DNA of 9,354 nucleotides from an uncultured Acidimicrobium sp. (GTDB lineage: Bacteria > Actinomycetota > Acidimicrobiia > Acidimicrobiales > Ilumatobacteraceae). The DNA is taken from NCBI GenBank assembly GCA_903850275.1, contig CAINLH010000013.1:1-9354 (forward strand), written 5' to 3'. A program made the translations under genes and the position numbers. Of this stretch, positions 1 to 6,622 are shown piece after piece. The notes beneath the pieces were generated by a model that saw only the letters and a list, made by a program, of their open reading frames with translations, made no database searches and was not told the origin of the DNA. Each line of letters begins with the position of its first letter. Position 1 is the first letter of the stretch.

Positions 1-1082
1 CACAAAAGATTGACACACTGCAAAAACCGGTTTTTGCGGTTGCAGGAATCATTGGTGTCATCGTGTTTGCCGTTGTTGTTATCGCGGTGATCAAGTTCAA
101 GGATCGTGGTCAGCCAATTCCACATCAGACACACGGAAACCCTGCGCTTGAAATCACTCTCACCATCATTCCCGCACTGATTCTCGCGGTGGTTGGTGTG
201 TTTACTTTCCGTACCGTGTTCGATCTTGCCAAAACCGACGACACCGAGATGATTATCAATGTCACCGGACAGCAGTGGTGGTGGGAATACGACTACCCAG
301 TGCAAAACGAATACGGCATTACGCAACCGATTATCACTTCTGGCCAAATAGTTTTCCCTGTTGGCACCAAAGTGATGTTGCGTCAAACAAGCCGCGACGT
401 CATCCACTCATATTGGATCCCATCGCTTAATGGCAAGCGTGATGCTGTGCCTGGTCGTGTACACCTCAACCGAATCGAAGCCGACGAGCCGGGAATTTAC
501 GCCGGTCAATGCACCGAGTTCTGTGGTCTTTCTCATGCCAACATGCGCATGGAAGCGATTGCGTTAAGCAAAGAAGATTTTGCGAAGTGGGTTGCTAACC
601 AATTGAAGCCGTACGCATCACCGATGGAAGCAACGCTTGCCAAAGAGGGCGAAACTGTCTTCCTCAATCAGTGTGTGCGTTGCCATCAAGTCAATGGTCT
701 GAAGCGCGCAGACGGCACCGCAGTGATTGCAGCGCCAGACGAGAACTTGGTTGCCGGCGCTGCACCAAACCTTTCTCATCTCATGAGCCGCAACACGTTT
801 GCTGGCGCAATGTTCGATTTGGTCACGCCAGAATGTCGCGACGAAGTGTGGAAGTCGGACAGTGCATCGTTCGGTGCCAAGTACCTTGCCGGTGTTTCCG
901 AAGATTGCCTCAACCAGTCTGATTTGCGTGGTTGGTTGCGAAATGCACCAGCAATGAAGCCGATGTACGCCAACCCTGCATTGCTTGCGAGCACAGGCGG
1001 CAAGTACCGCGGAATGCCAAATCTCGGACTGACCGAATCTGATATTGAAAAACTTGTCGCCTACCTATTGACGCTGAAATAA
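1..1082 (+). CDS. ctaC: Cytochrome c oxidase subunit II with fused cytochrome c domain (caa3 type), 5' partial
   Basis: The reading frame is open from base 3 to the TAA at 1080-1082, so the gene starts outside the window; the GTG at 63 lies inside the first transmembrane helix and is not a credible start. Order of parts: two transmembrane helices (about bases 30-105 and 150-230), an aromatic patch QWWWEYDYP (about 270-300), the cupredoxin CuA domain, then a cytochrome c domain. The CuA ligands are complete: His at 405-407 and the CTEFCGLSHANM motif at 510-545. Haem c attaches at CVRCH (672-686); the likely axial Met is in GMPNLGL (1014-1016). The fused haem makes this a caa3 oxidase, taking electrons to CuA and on to subunit I. 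The haem c domain appears longer than usual, with an extra segment containing two cysteines (834-836 and 906-908). ctaD follows 12 bp later. Identity is very secure. Confidence 0.97.
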   Translation, partial: QKIDTLQKPVFAVAGIIGVIVFAVVVIAVIKFKDRGQPIPHQTHGNPALEITLTIIPALILAVVGVFTFRTVFDLAKTDDTEMIINVTGQQWWWEYDYPVQNEYGITQPIITSGQIVFPVGTKVMLRQTSRDVIHSYWIPSLNGKRDAVPGRVHLNRIEADEPGIYAGQCTEFCGLSHANMRMEAIALSKEDFAKWVANQLKPYASPMEATLAKEGETVFLNQCVRCHQVNGLKRADGTAVIAAPDENLVAGAAPNLSHLMSRNTFAGAMFDLVTPECRDEVWKSDSASFGAKYLAGVSEDCLNQSDLRGWLRNAPAMKPMYANPALLASTGGKYRGMPNLGLTESDIEKLVAYLLTLK

Positions 1083-1094
1083 CCGGAGAACAAC

Positions 1095-3086
1095 ATGGCC
1101 ATCATCGAGCGTCCAAGTGTCACCACAACTCCAGCAGTTATTGCGCCTGCAACGCCTTCGTCGTCGCTCGGCACGCTTCGACGCCCAGTAACAACTGGTG
1201 GCTGGAAGGCATGGCTGTTTACTGTCGACCATAAAAAGCTCGGCATCATGTACATGGCAACGGCCTTGTTCTTTTTCATTGTCGGCGGCCTTGAAGCGGT
1301 GCTCATTCGTTTGCAGTTAGCAGCACCAAATGGCAAGGTGCTCAATGCCGACTTGTACAACCAGATGTTCACCATGCACGCAACGACGATGGTGTTCTTG
1401 TTCGTGATGCCGATGGCTGCAGGCCTTGCCAACTATTTCATTCCGCTGCAAATCGGCGCTCGCGACGTTGCCTTCCCTCGCATCAACGCGTTCAGTTTCT
1501 GGGCGCTGCTGTTTGGCGGCATTTTCATCAACCTCTCGTGGTTCTTGGGTGGCGCAGCCGACGGTGGTTGGTTCATGTACGCGCCAAACTCTGGCCCTGT
1601 GTTTTCGCCAAGTCACGGAATTGACTTCTGGGCACTTGGTTTGCAGATCACCGGCATCTCATCGTTGGCTGGTGCGGTCAACTTGATCACCACGGTGCTC
1701 AACATGAGGGCACCTGGCATGAAACTCATGCGCATGCCTGTATTCACTTGGCTGCAGCTTGTTGTGCAGTTCTTGTTGTTGTTCGCAGTGCCAGTTATCA
1801 CCGTCGCACTCTTCTTGCTTTCATTCCAACGCAACTTCGGCGCAACATTCTTCGATGTCGCTGCCGGCGCCGACCCGCTCTTGTGGCAGCACTTGTTCTG
1901 GATCTTCGGTCACCCCGAGGTGTACATCCTCATCCTTCCAAGCTTCGGCATCATCTCTGAAGTTCTTCCCGTATTTGCGCGCAAGCCATTGTTTGGTTAT
2001 CCATTCGTGGTGTTCTCGGGGGCGGCAATTGGTTTCGTGGGCTGGGGAGTGTGGGCCCACCACATGTTCGCATCGGGCCTTGGTCCCGTATCTGTTGCAG
2101 TGTTCTCAATTGCAACCATGGCAATCGCGGTTCCAACCGGAGTAAAAATCGTCAACTGGACGCTCACATTGTGGGGCGGAAAGCTGGTCTACACGGCGGC
2201 CATGAAATTCGCGATTGGTCTCATCGTGCTGTTCACCATTGGTGGGCTCTCAGGTGTCACTCACTCGGTTGCGCCGTCCGATACACAACAAACGGACACG
2301 TACTACATCGTGGCTCACTTCCATTACGTGTTGTTCGGTGGTGCAATCTTTGGTTTGTTCTCCGGTTTCTACTACTGGTGGCCGAAGGTGTTCGGCAAGT
2401 TGCTCAACGAACGTCTTGGTTCCTGGAACTTCTGGTTCATGGTCATTGGTATGAACATGACATTCGGACCAATGCACATTCTTGGATTGCAAGGCCAACC
2501 TCGCCGTATGTACCAGTGGACTGAAGCGCGCGCAGGTGAAGGCTTCTTCAACTTGGGTTTCTGGAACCTCATTGCGTCCATCGGCTCACTGGTGTTGACA
2601 TTCGGAATTCTGTTGTTCCTCATCAACGTGGTCATCACAACGCGCAAGGGCCAAGTGGCACCGCTTGATCCATGGAATGCGCGCAGCCTCGAGTGGATGA
2701 CCTCCAACCCGCCGAAAGAACACAACTTCGACAGCATTCCTACCGTGCACCACCTGGACGAATTCTTCCACCGCAAGTATCAGGAAGACGCCAACGGTGT
2801 GATGCAACAAGTCAAGACTGCTGAAGAAGTGCTGAAGGAATTGGAAGACAATGCCGACGCGCATATCCATATGCCATCGCCTTCGTACTGGCCAATTGTG
2901 CTTGCACTTGGTATGCCAGTTCTTGCCTTCGGAGTGATCTATTCAATTCCTGTTGCCATCTTCGGCGCCGTGGTTATTTTGTTCGGTGCGTATGGTTGGG
3001 CAATCGAGCCATCAACTGCACCCGATGACGACATCGACCCACCAACCGAATCTGGTACATCAATGGGGGTTGCTCATGTCAGCTGA
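1095..3086 (+). CDS. ctaD: Cytochrome c oxidase subunit I (A1-type haem-copper oxidase)
   Basis: The catalytic subunit, 663 residues, reduces O2 to water and pumps protons across the cytoplasmic membrane. GGAG at 1085-1088 lies 6 bp before the ATG. After a Thr/Pro/Ala-rich leader of about 35 residues comes the 12-helix core. Visible ligands: haem a His95 and His410, haem a3 His408 (in AHFHYVLFGG), CuB His273, His322 and His323, with Tyr277 of HPEVY as the His-Tyr crosslink. D-channel Asp124 and Asn131, Glu275, K-channel Lys351 (TGVK) and the Arg470-Arg471 pair are all present, which places it in the A1 class and predicts full pumping. Residues from about 515 form a tail: a charged, partly helical stretch, an IHMPSPSYWP motif and two more hydrophobic helices (about 598-637), as known in caa3-type subunit I. 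Its end overlaps ctaE by 11 bp. Confidence 0.98.
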   Translation: MAIIERPSVTTTPAVIAPATPSSSLGTLRRPVTTGGWKAWLFTVDHKKLGIMYMATALFFFIVGGLEAVLIRLQLAAPNGKVLNADLYNQMFTMHATTMVFLFVMPMAAGLANYFIPLQIGARDVAFPRINAFSFWALLFGGIFINLSWFLGGAADGGWFMYAPNSGPVFSPSHGIDFWALGLQITGISSLAGAVNLITTVLNMRAPGMKLMRMPVFTWLQLVVQFLLLFAVPVITVALFLLSFQRNFGATFFDVAAGADPLLWQHLFWIFGHPEVYILILPSFGIISEVLPVFARKPLFGYPFVVFSGAAIGFVGWGVWAHHMFASGLGPVSVAVFSIATMAIAVPTGVKIVNWTLTLWGGKLVYTAAMKFAIGLIVLFTIGGLSGVTHSVAPSDTQQTDTYYIVAHFHYVLFGGAIFGLFSGFYYWWPKVFGKLLNERLGSWNFWFMVIGMNMTFGPMHILGLQGQPRRMYQWTEARAGEGFFNLGFWNLIASIGSLVLTFGILLFLINVVITTRKGQVAPLDPWNARSLEWMTSNPPKEHNFDSIPTVHHLDEFFHRKYQEDANGVMQQVKTAEEVLKELEDNADAHIHMPSPSYWPIVLALGMPVLAFGVIYSIPVAIFGAVVILFGAYGWAIEPSTAPDDDIDPPTESGTSMGVAHVS

Positions 3087-3678
3087 TCACGCAGTCGCTT
3101 CGCACGATACACATACAACATCAACGGGACTCTCTAACGTCAAGTTGGGCATGTGGTTGTTCCTAGGTTCAGAGTGCTTGTTGTTCGGTGGCCTGATCTC
3201 TACATACATGCTGTATCGCGGACGCGTGGGCACCGGCCCAACCCCAATGCAGGTGTTTGATATTCCATTCACCTCTGTCAGCAGCTTCGTATTGCTGATG
3301 AGCTCACTCACGATGGTGCTCGGCGTGTCGGCAGCACACAAGGGCGATGATCGCAATACCTACCTATGGGTTGCTGTCACTGCGCTACTTGGCGCAACAT
3401 TCGTTGGTGGGCAGGTATACGAATTCACAGCGTTTTATAACGAAGGAATGGGCTTCACTACCAGCCTTTTCACCTCAAGCTTCTACGTACTCACGGGTTT
3501 CCACGGAGTGCACGTAACTGTGGGCATCATCATGTTGATGTCGACGCTTGGCATCATGAAGCGAAGCAAGGTGCCGGGCAGCAAGTCGGAAACCATCGAG
3601 ATGCTCGGTTTGTATTGGCACTTCGTCGACATCGTGTGGATCATTATCTTCACGCTTATCTATCTGATTCCGGTCTGA
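3076..3678 (+). CDS. ctaE: Cytochrome c oxidase subunit III, short five-helix form
   Basis: 200 residues, integral membrane subunit that stabilises subunit I and its proton uptake path. I chose the ATG at 3076 because GGGGG at 3065-3069 sits 6 bp upstream and the protein then begins with a His-rich soluble leader followed by helix 1 (LGMWLFLGSECLLFGGL, residues about 24-40). The frame is open further upstream, but that part lies inside ctaD. Five hydrophobic segments are visible, with conserved Glu33, QVYEF (Glu116), GFHGVHV (140-146) and LYWHFVDIVW (179-188). It lacks the first two helices of the seven-helix mitochondrial type, which is normal for many bacterial forms. Start codon overlap with ctaD suggests translational coupling. 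Confidence 0.96.
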   Translation: MSADHAVASHDTHTTSTGLSNVKLGMWLFLGSECLLFGGLISTYMLYRGRVGTGPTPMQVFDIPFTSVSSFVLLMSSLTMVLGVSAAHKGDDRNTYLWVAVTALLGATFVGGQVYEFTAFYNEGMGFTTSLFTSSFYVLTGFHGVHVTVGIIMLMSTLGIMKRSKVPGSKSETIEMLGLYWHFVDIVWIIIFTLIYLIPV

Positions 3679-3680
3679 TC

Positions 3681-3983
3681 ATGAGCACAGAAACCACCAC
3701 CCACACCGAAGAGCACGGCATGTCCAACGCCGGATATGTGCGAATCGCGCTTATTTTGGCCGCGATTACTGCGCTCGAAGTTTCAACGTACTACGTCGAC
3801 TTTGGTCGTCTTTTCATGCCAGCACTGATGATCATGATGGTCGTCAAGTTCATCATGGTGGTGAGTTACTTCATGCACCTCAAGTTCGATAACAAATTGT
3901 TCAGCTGGATTTTCTACGCTGGCCTCATCCTTGCAATCGGCGTGTATTGCGTGGCTCTAGCAACCTTCCACTTCTTTTCGTAA
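3681..3983 (+). CDS. ctaF: Cytochrome c oxidase subunit IV, prokaryotic COX4 family
   Basis: 100-residue membrane protein of the prokaryotic COX4 family (PF03626), an accessory subunit of caa3 and quinol oxidases. A hydrophilic His/Thr/Glu N-terminus is followed by three hydrophobic helices (about 19-38, 43-63 and 74-96). The family signature FIMVVSYFMHLKFDNKLF (57-74) is clear. The start lies 2 bp after the ctaE stop and has no Shine-Dalgarno site, so translation probably relies on termination-reinitiation. A second in-frame ATG at 3720 (MSNAGYV) is possible and would remove only the soluble leader. The gene is not the four-helix actinobacterial subunit IV (PF12270) of the bcc-aa3 supercomplex. 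The symbol ctaF follows Bacillus-style naming. Confidence 0.9.
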   Translation: MSTETTTHTEEHGMSNAGYVRIALILAAITALEVSTYYVDFGRLFMPALMIMMVVKFIMVVSYFMHLKFDNKLFSWIFYAGLILAIGVYCVALATFHFFS

Positions 3984-4015
3984 CAACCCGAAAGAAATAG
4001 TGGGGCAGGCCGAAC

Positions 4016-4915
4016 ATGCTGGCTGAAGTCACCGAGTTTGCAAGCCCGTGGCGCTTTCAGCGCCATGTCGAAGTGTGGTTGGTCATGTCAGTGATCATTG
4101 GCAGCTATGTCTACGCCATCAGAGTTATTGGCCCCCGAGCAGTTGGTAAGGGCGTCATTGTTACTCGCCGACAAATAACCGCCTTCACGGTGGGTGCAGC
4201 ATTGATGTGGATTGCAACCGACTGGCCGATACACGATATTTCCGAGGAGTATCTGTACTCGGTGCACATGGTGCAACACATGATGCTTGCGTATTTTGTT
4301 CCACCTCTGATGTTGATTGCCACACCCCAGTGGTTGTTCCGCGCAATCTTCGGAGACGGTGCTGGTCGCAAAGTTATGCGCTATTTCGCTTGGGCTCCTG
4401 TTGCAGGAGTGTTGTTCAACTTGGTCGTAATGGTCACGCACATTCCGGCTCTTGTTAACCAAAGCGTTTCCAATGGGCCGCTGCATTATGGACTGCATGT
4501 GATTCTTGTAGTGACGGCGCTGCTGATGTGGATGCCTGTGTGTTCACCAGACCCATCGCTGCGTATTGGCTACGGCGGGAAGATGATTTATCTCTTCTTG
4601 ATGTCGGTGATACCTACAGTGCCTGCTGCCTGGCTTACGTTTGCCGACGATGCCGTCTATAAGCACTACGACATCGCGGTTCGAGTATGGGGGCTTTCAG
4701 TCCAAACCGATCAGCAATTGGGCGGGGCAGTGATGAAAACATTTGGGGGAATGTACCTCTGGTCGATCATCGTGGTCATCTTCTTTCGCCGTTTCATTCG
4801 AGGTTTCTTCTCGGAGGCGGGCTACACGGAACAACCGTTAACGTTCGGCGATGTTGAAGAGGTGTTCGACAAAACCACTCCACCGGCCGAGCCGAGGCAG
4901 TCAATCAACGAGTAG
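4016..4915 (+). CDS. ctaG: Cytochrome c oxidase assembly factor CtaG (caa3_CtaG family)
   Basis: 299-residue polytopic membrane protein of the caa3_CtaG family (PF09678), known to be needed for making active caa3 oxidase in Bacillus and thought to help copper delivery. It is unrelated to the Cox11-type CtaG of proteobacteria. Seven or so hydrophobic segments are visible. Family motifs include HMVQHMMLAYFVPPLML (84-100), VTHIPALVNQS (140-150), the His-rich GPLHYGLHV stretch (154-162), and DQQLGGAVMKTFGG (232-245); His84, His88, His142, His157 and His161 are candidate metal contacts. The ATG has AGG at 4007-4009, 6 bp upstream, within a G-rich site. The gap from subunit IV is 32 bp, still operon-like. 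The C-terminal 35 residues are acidic and proline-rich and probably soluble. The stop codon abuts the stop of the convergent ABC permease with no intervening base. Confidence 0.94.
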   Translation: MLAEVTEFASPWRFQRHVEVWLVMSVIIGSYVYAIRVIGPRAVGKGVIVTRRQITAFTVGAALMWIATDWPIHDISEEYLYSVHMVQHMMLAYFVPPLMLIATPQWLFRAIFGDGAGRKVMRYFAWAPVAGVLFNLVVMVTHIPALVNQSVSNGPLHYGLHVILVVTALLMWMPVCSPDPSLRIGYGGKMIYLFLMSVIPTVPAAWLTFADDAVYKHYDIAVRVWGLSVQTDQQLGGAVMKTFGGMYLWSIIVVIFFRRFIRGFFSEAGYTEQPLTFGDVEEVFDKTTPPAEPRQSINE

Positions 4916-5641
4916 TTACTGCCAGCGAAAGAGTTTCGCGGCAGCTGTTGGGGCAACAAGCGCCCACACTGCCAGCACAATCCACGCGGCACCGCCGTTG
5001 AGAGATGTATCGGTGAGCGCACCACGCATCACATCGGCGAGTGCACTAGATGGCAGAAGTTCTGCGGGAGTCTGCAACCAACTGGGCAGCGAGTCGAGCG
5101 GGAACATGATCCCGCCAATCAACAGCAGCACTAAATACAAGCCGTTTTGCGCCGCCAAGTTGACCTCGCCGCGCAGCGTTCCGGCGAGAGTAAGGCCAAT
5201 GCCTGCAAAGGCAAGGGTGCCAAGCAGGACCGCGCCCACTACAGGCGCAACAGCGCCTAAATCGCCGCGCCAGCCAAGGATCAATCCCACGCCAACCAAG
5301 ACCAGCAACTGCACCACTTCGACCAACACGACGGCGAGGCATTTTGCAAGCACAAGGCGTTGAGTGCCAAGCGGGGTAGCACCCAATCGCTTCAGCACTC
5401 CGTAGGAACGCTCGAACCCAGTTGCAATTCCAAGACTGACCATCGCGGTCGACATCACCGCTAGCGCAAGTATCCCCGGCAACAAGAAGTCAACCGCGTT
5501 CTGATCGCCACGTGGAAGCACATCTACCTGACTAAAAAAGACCAGAAGAATTGTTGGGATGCCAATGATCACCAGCAACTGTTCGCCGTTCCTCGCAATG
5601 ACACGCAATTCAGACTTCAGCTGTGCAAGTAAGACGCTCAC
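4916..5641 (-). CDS. ABC-2 type exporter, permease subunit
   Basis: 241-residue membrane protein of the ABC-2 permease family (PF01061/PF12698 type). About six hydrophobic segments are visible (near 22-38, 54-74, 100-123, 130-155, 167-183 and 219-237). Between helices 2 and 3 lies FERSYGVLKRLGATPL (76-91), the conserved cytoplasmic coupling segment of DrrB/NatB-like permeases that docks on the ATPase. The start is a GTG whose bases form a GTGA with the stop of the ATPase gene, so the two are translationally coupled and act as one transporter. The substrate cannot be read from sequence; drugs, lipids, haem or a metal-related compound are all possible. In mycobacteria a similarly sized ATPase-permease pair (Rv1458c-Rv1457c) lies beside ctaA and near ctaB, so a link with oxidase biogenesis is a fair inference but unproven. 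Confidence 0.9.
   Translation of the reverse strand: MSVLLAQLKSELRVIARNGEQLLVIIGIPTILLVFFSQVDVLPRGDQNAVDFLLPGILALAVMSTAMVSLGIATGFERSYGVLKRLGATPLGTQRLVLAKCLAVVLVEVVQLLVLVGVGLILGWRGDLGAVAPVVGAVLLGTLAFAGIGLTLAGTLRGEVNLAAQNGLYLVLLLIGGIMFPLDSLPSWLQTPAELLPSSALADVMRGALTDTSLNGGAAWIVLAVWALVAPTAAAKLFRWQ
4919..4944. terminator. Hairpin at the ctaG / ABC permease convergent junction, possible bidirectional terminator
   Basis: CTGCC (4919-4923) plus GCGAAA (4925-4930) pairs with TTTCGC (4934-4939) plus GGCAG (4940-4944). This gives 11 base pairs, one bulged A at 4924 and a GAG loop. It begins 4 bp after the ctaG stop and covers the last codons of the permease on the other strand. There is no T-tract on either side, so a classic intrinsic terminator is not shown. 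Its placement at the only point between two operons facing each other is what suggests termination or 3'-end protection. Confidence 0.5.
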
Positions 5642-6561
5642 GATTTGCTCCGCTGTGTCAGACGACGGAAAATTTCCTCAAGGCGTTGTGAACCCGCGCG
5701 CAGATTGTCCAAGCCTTGATGTTGCTCGGCAAGCCAATCGGAAATCAATCCAATGATCCTTGCGTCGCTTGTCCCGGCAACCACATAGTCGGCTCCGTCC
5801 TGCACAACTGTTGTTCCGATGTGGGCAGAAAGAGCAACGGGGTCTATGCCGCGTTCCGTTGTAAAACGAATTTCGTCATGCCCCTGGCGCAACGATTGCA
5901 AAGTGCCGCTAGCGACGATTGCTGCTTGATGAAAAACAATCACATCGTCGGCGCAGCGCTCGGCCTCGTCTAGTTCGTGTGTTGCCATGATTACCGTGCA
6001 GCCACTCGACGAGAGTTCGCGCACAACATCCCTAATCATTTCTCGTCCCTCAACGTCAACACCCGCCGTCGGTTCATCAAGGAATGCGATGTCGGGTTTC
6101 GCAGCAAGCGCCAGGGCAAGTGACAAGCGCTGTTTTTCTCCGCCAGAGAGCCGCCTCCAGGTGCTTGATTGACGATGCGTCAAGCCCACGCGCTCAACCA
6201 AATCCTTCGCCACCATTCGGTTGCCGTACAACGCGCAGTAATGATCGATTACTTCACCCACACGCGAGCTGGGGTAGACGCCACCGTCTTGCAGCATCAC
6301 GCCCATGTGTTGGTTCAGCGCGCCACGTTCGTGCAGGGGGTCGAAACCAAGCACCCGCACCGAGCCCGAAGTTGGACGACGGAAGCCCTCGCACACCTCG
6401 AGCGTGGACGTTTTGCCCGCGCCATTGGAGCCGAGAATGACCGTGACCTTTCCCGTTCTAGCGGCAAAAGAGACGCTGTTTACTGCAGTGATCTGGTCGT
6501 ACTGCACGACGAGCCCTTCCACTTCAACTGCGTATGGGTGGCTCGAGGCGTTGGTGCGCAC
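5638..6561 (-). CDS. ABC transporter ATP-binding protein (DrrA/CcmA-like exporter ATPase)
   Basis: Nucleotide-binding subunit driving the adjacent permease. Numbering from the GTG at 6561 gives 307 residues. Motifs in order: Walker A GSNGAGKT (about 44-51; Ser replaces the common Pro), Q-loop Gln91 in VMLQDGGVYPS, signature LSGGEKQRL (138-146), Walker B IAFLDEPTAGVD (158-169, catalytic Glu163) and H-loop His195 in ATHELDE. A C-terminal domain of about 85 residues follows, as in exporter ATPases of the DrrA group. The start at 6561 is preferred because it is preceded by a -10-like TACTGT and removes an odd Cys/aromatic leader. The alternative GTG at 6585 adds 8 residues and has a GAGGG directly touching it, which is too close. 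The frame is closed by a stop at 6607-6609. It ends in a 4-bp GTGA overlap with the permease. Confidence 0.93.
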   Translation of the reverse strand: MRTNASSHPYAVEVEGLVVQYDQITAVNSVSFAARTGKVTVILGSNGAGKTSTLEVCEGFRRPTSGSVRVLGFDPLHERGALNQHMGVMLQDGGVYPSSRVGEVIDHYCALYGNRMVAKDLVERVGLTHRQSSTWRRLSGGEKQRLSLALALAAKPDIAFLDEPTAGVDVEGREMIRDVVRELSSSGCTVIMATHELDEAERCADDVIVFHQAAIVASGTLQSLRQGHDEIRFTTERGIDPVALSAHIGTTVVQDGADYVVAGTSDARIIGLISDWLAEQHQGLDNLRAGSQRLEEIFRRLTQRSKS

Positions 6562-6622
6562 AGAGCAACAGTAGGCAAACCACACCCCTCGCGGCGTACT
6601 CCACCGCTAGCCTCAATGTTCA
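6562..6622. promoter_or_regulatory. Divergent promoter region between the ABC exporter and serS
   Basis: 61 bp separate the two proposed GTG starts. Towards serS, TAGCCT at 6608-6613 fits a TANNNT -10 box, 9 bp before GTG 6623. Towards the ABC genes, TACTGT (minus strand, 6573-6568) lies 6 bp before GTG 6561. Neither start has a well-placed Shine-Dalgarno site. Such spacing would place each transcript start at or very near the start codon, giving leaderless mRNAs, which are common in actinobacteria. No convincing -35 hexamer is seen for either. The calls rest on two short motifs and are tentative. Confidence 0.45.

Noticed and set aside
63..65. GTG at 63 as the start of coxB
   Set aside because: The frame is open to the window edge and the upstream codons encode the first half of a transmembrane helix, so the gene is cut off at its 5' end.
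2051..2524. 157-residue open frame on the + strand inside ctaD
   Set aside because: It lies wholly within subunit I, whose ligands and channels fix the true frame; the shadow protein is rich in Trp, Arg and Cys with no domain.
4851..5363. 170-residue open frame on the + strand antisense to the permease
   Set aside because: It is made of Ser/Thr/Pro/Ala low-complexity sequence expected opposite a hydrophobic membrane protein, and overlaps the ctaG end out of phase.
6583..6590. GAGGG next to GTG 6585 as a ribosome site and start for the ABC ATPase
   Set aside because: It touches the GTG with no spacer, and the 8 added residues are an atypical Cys/aromatic leader; kept only as an alternative.
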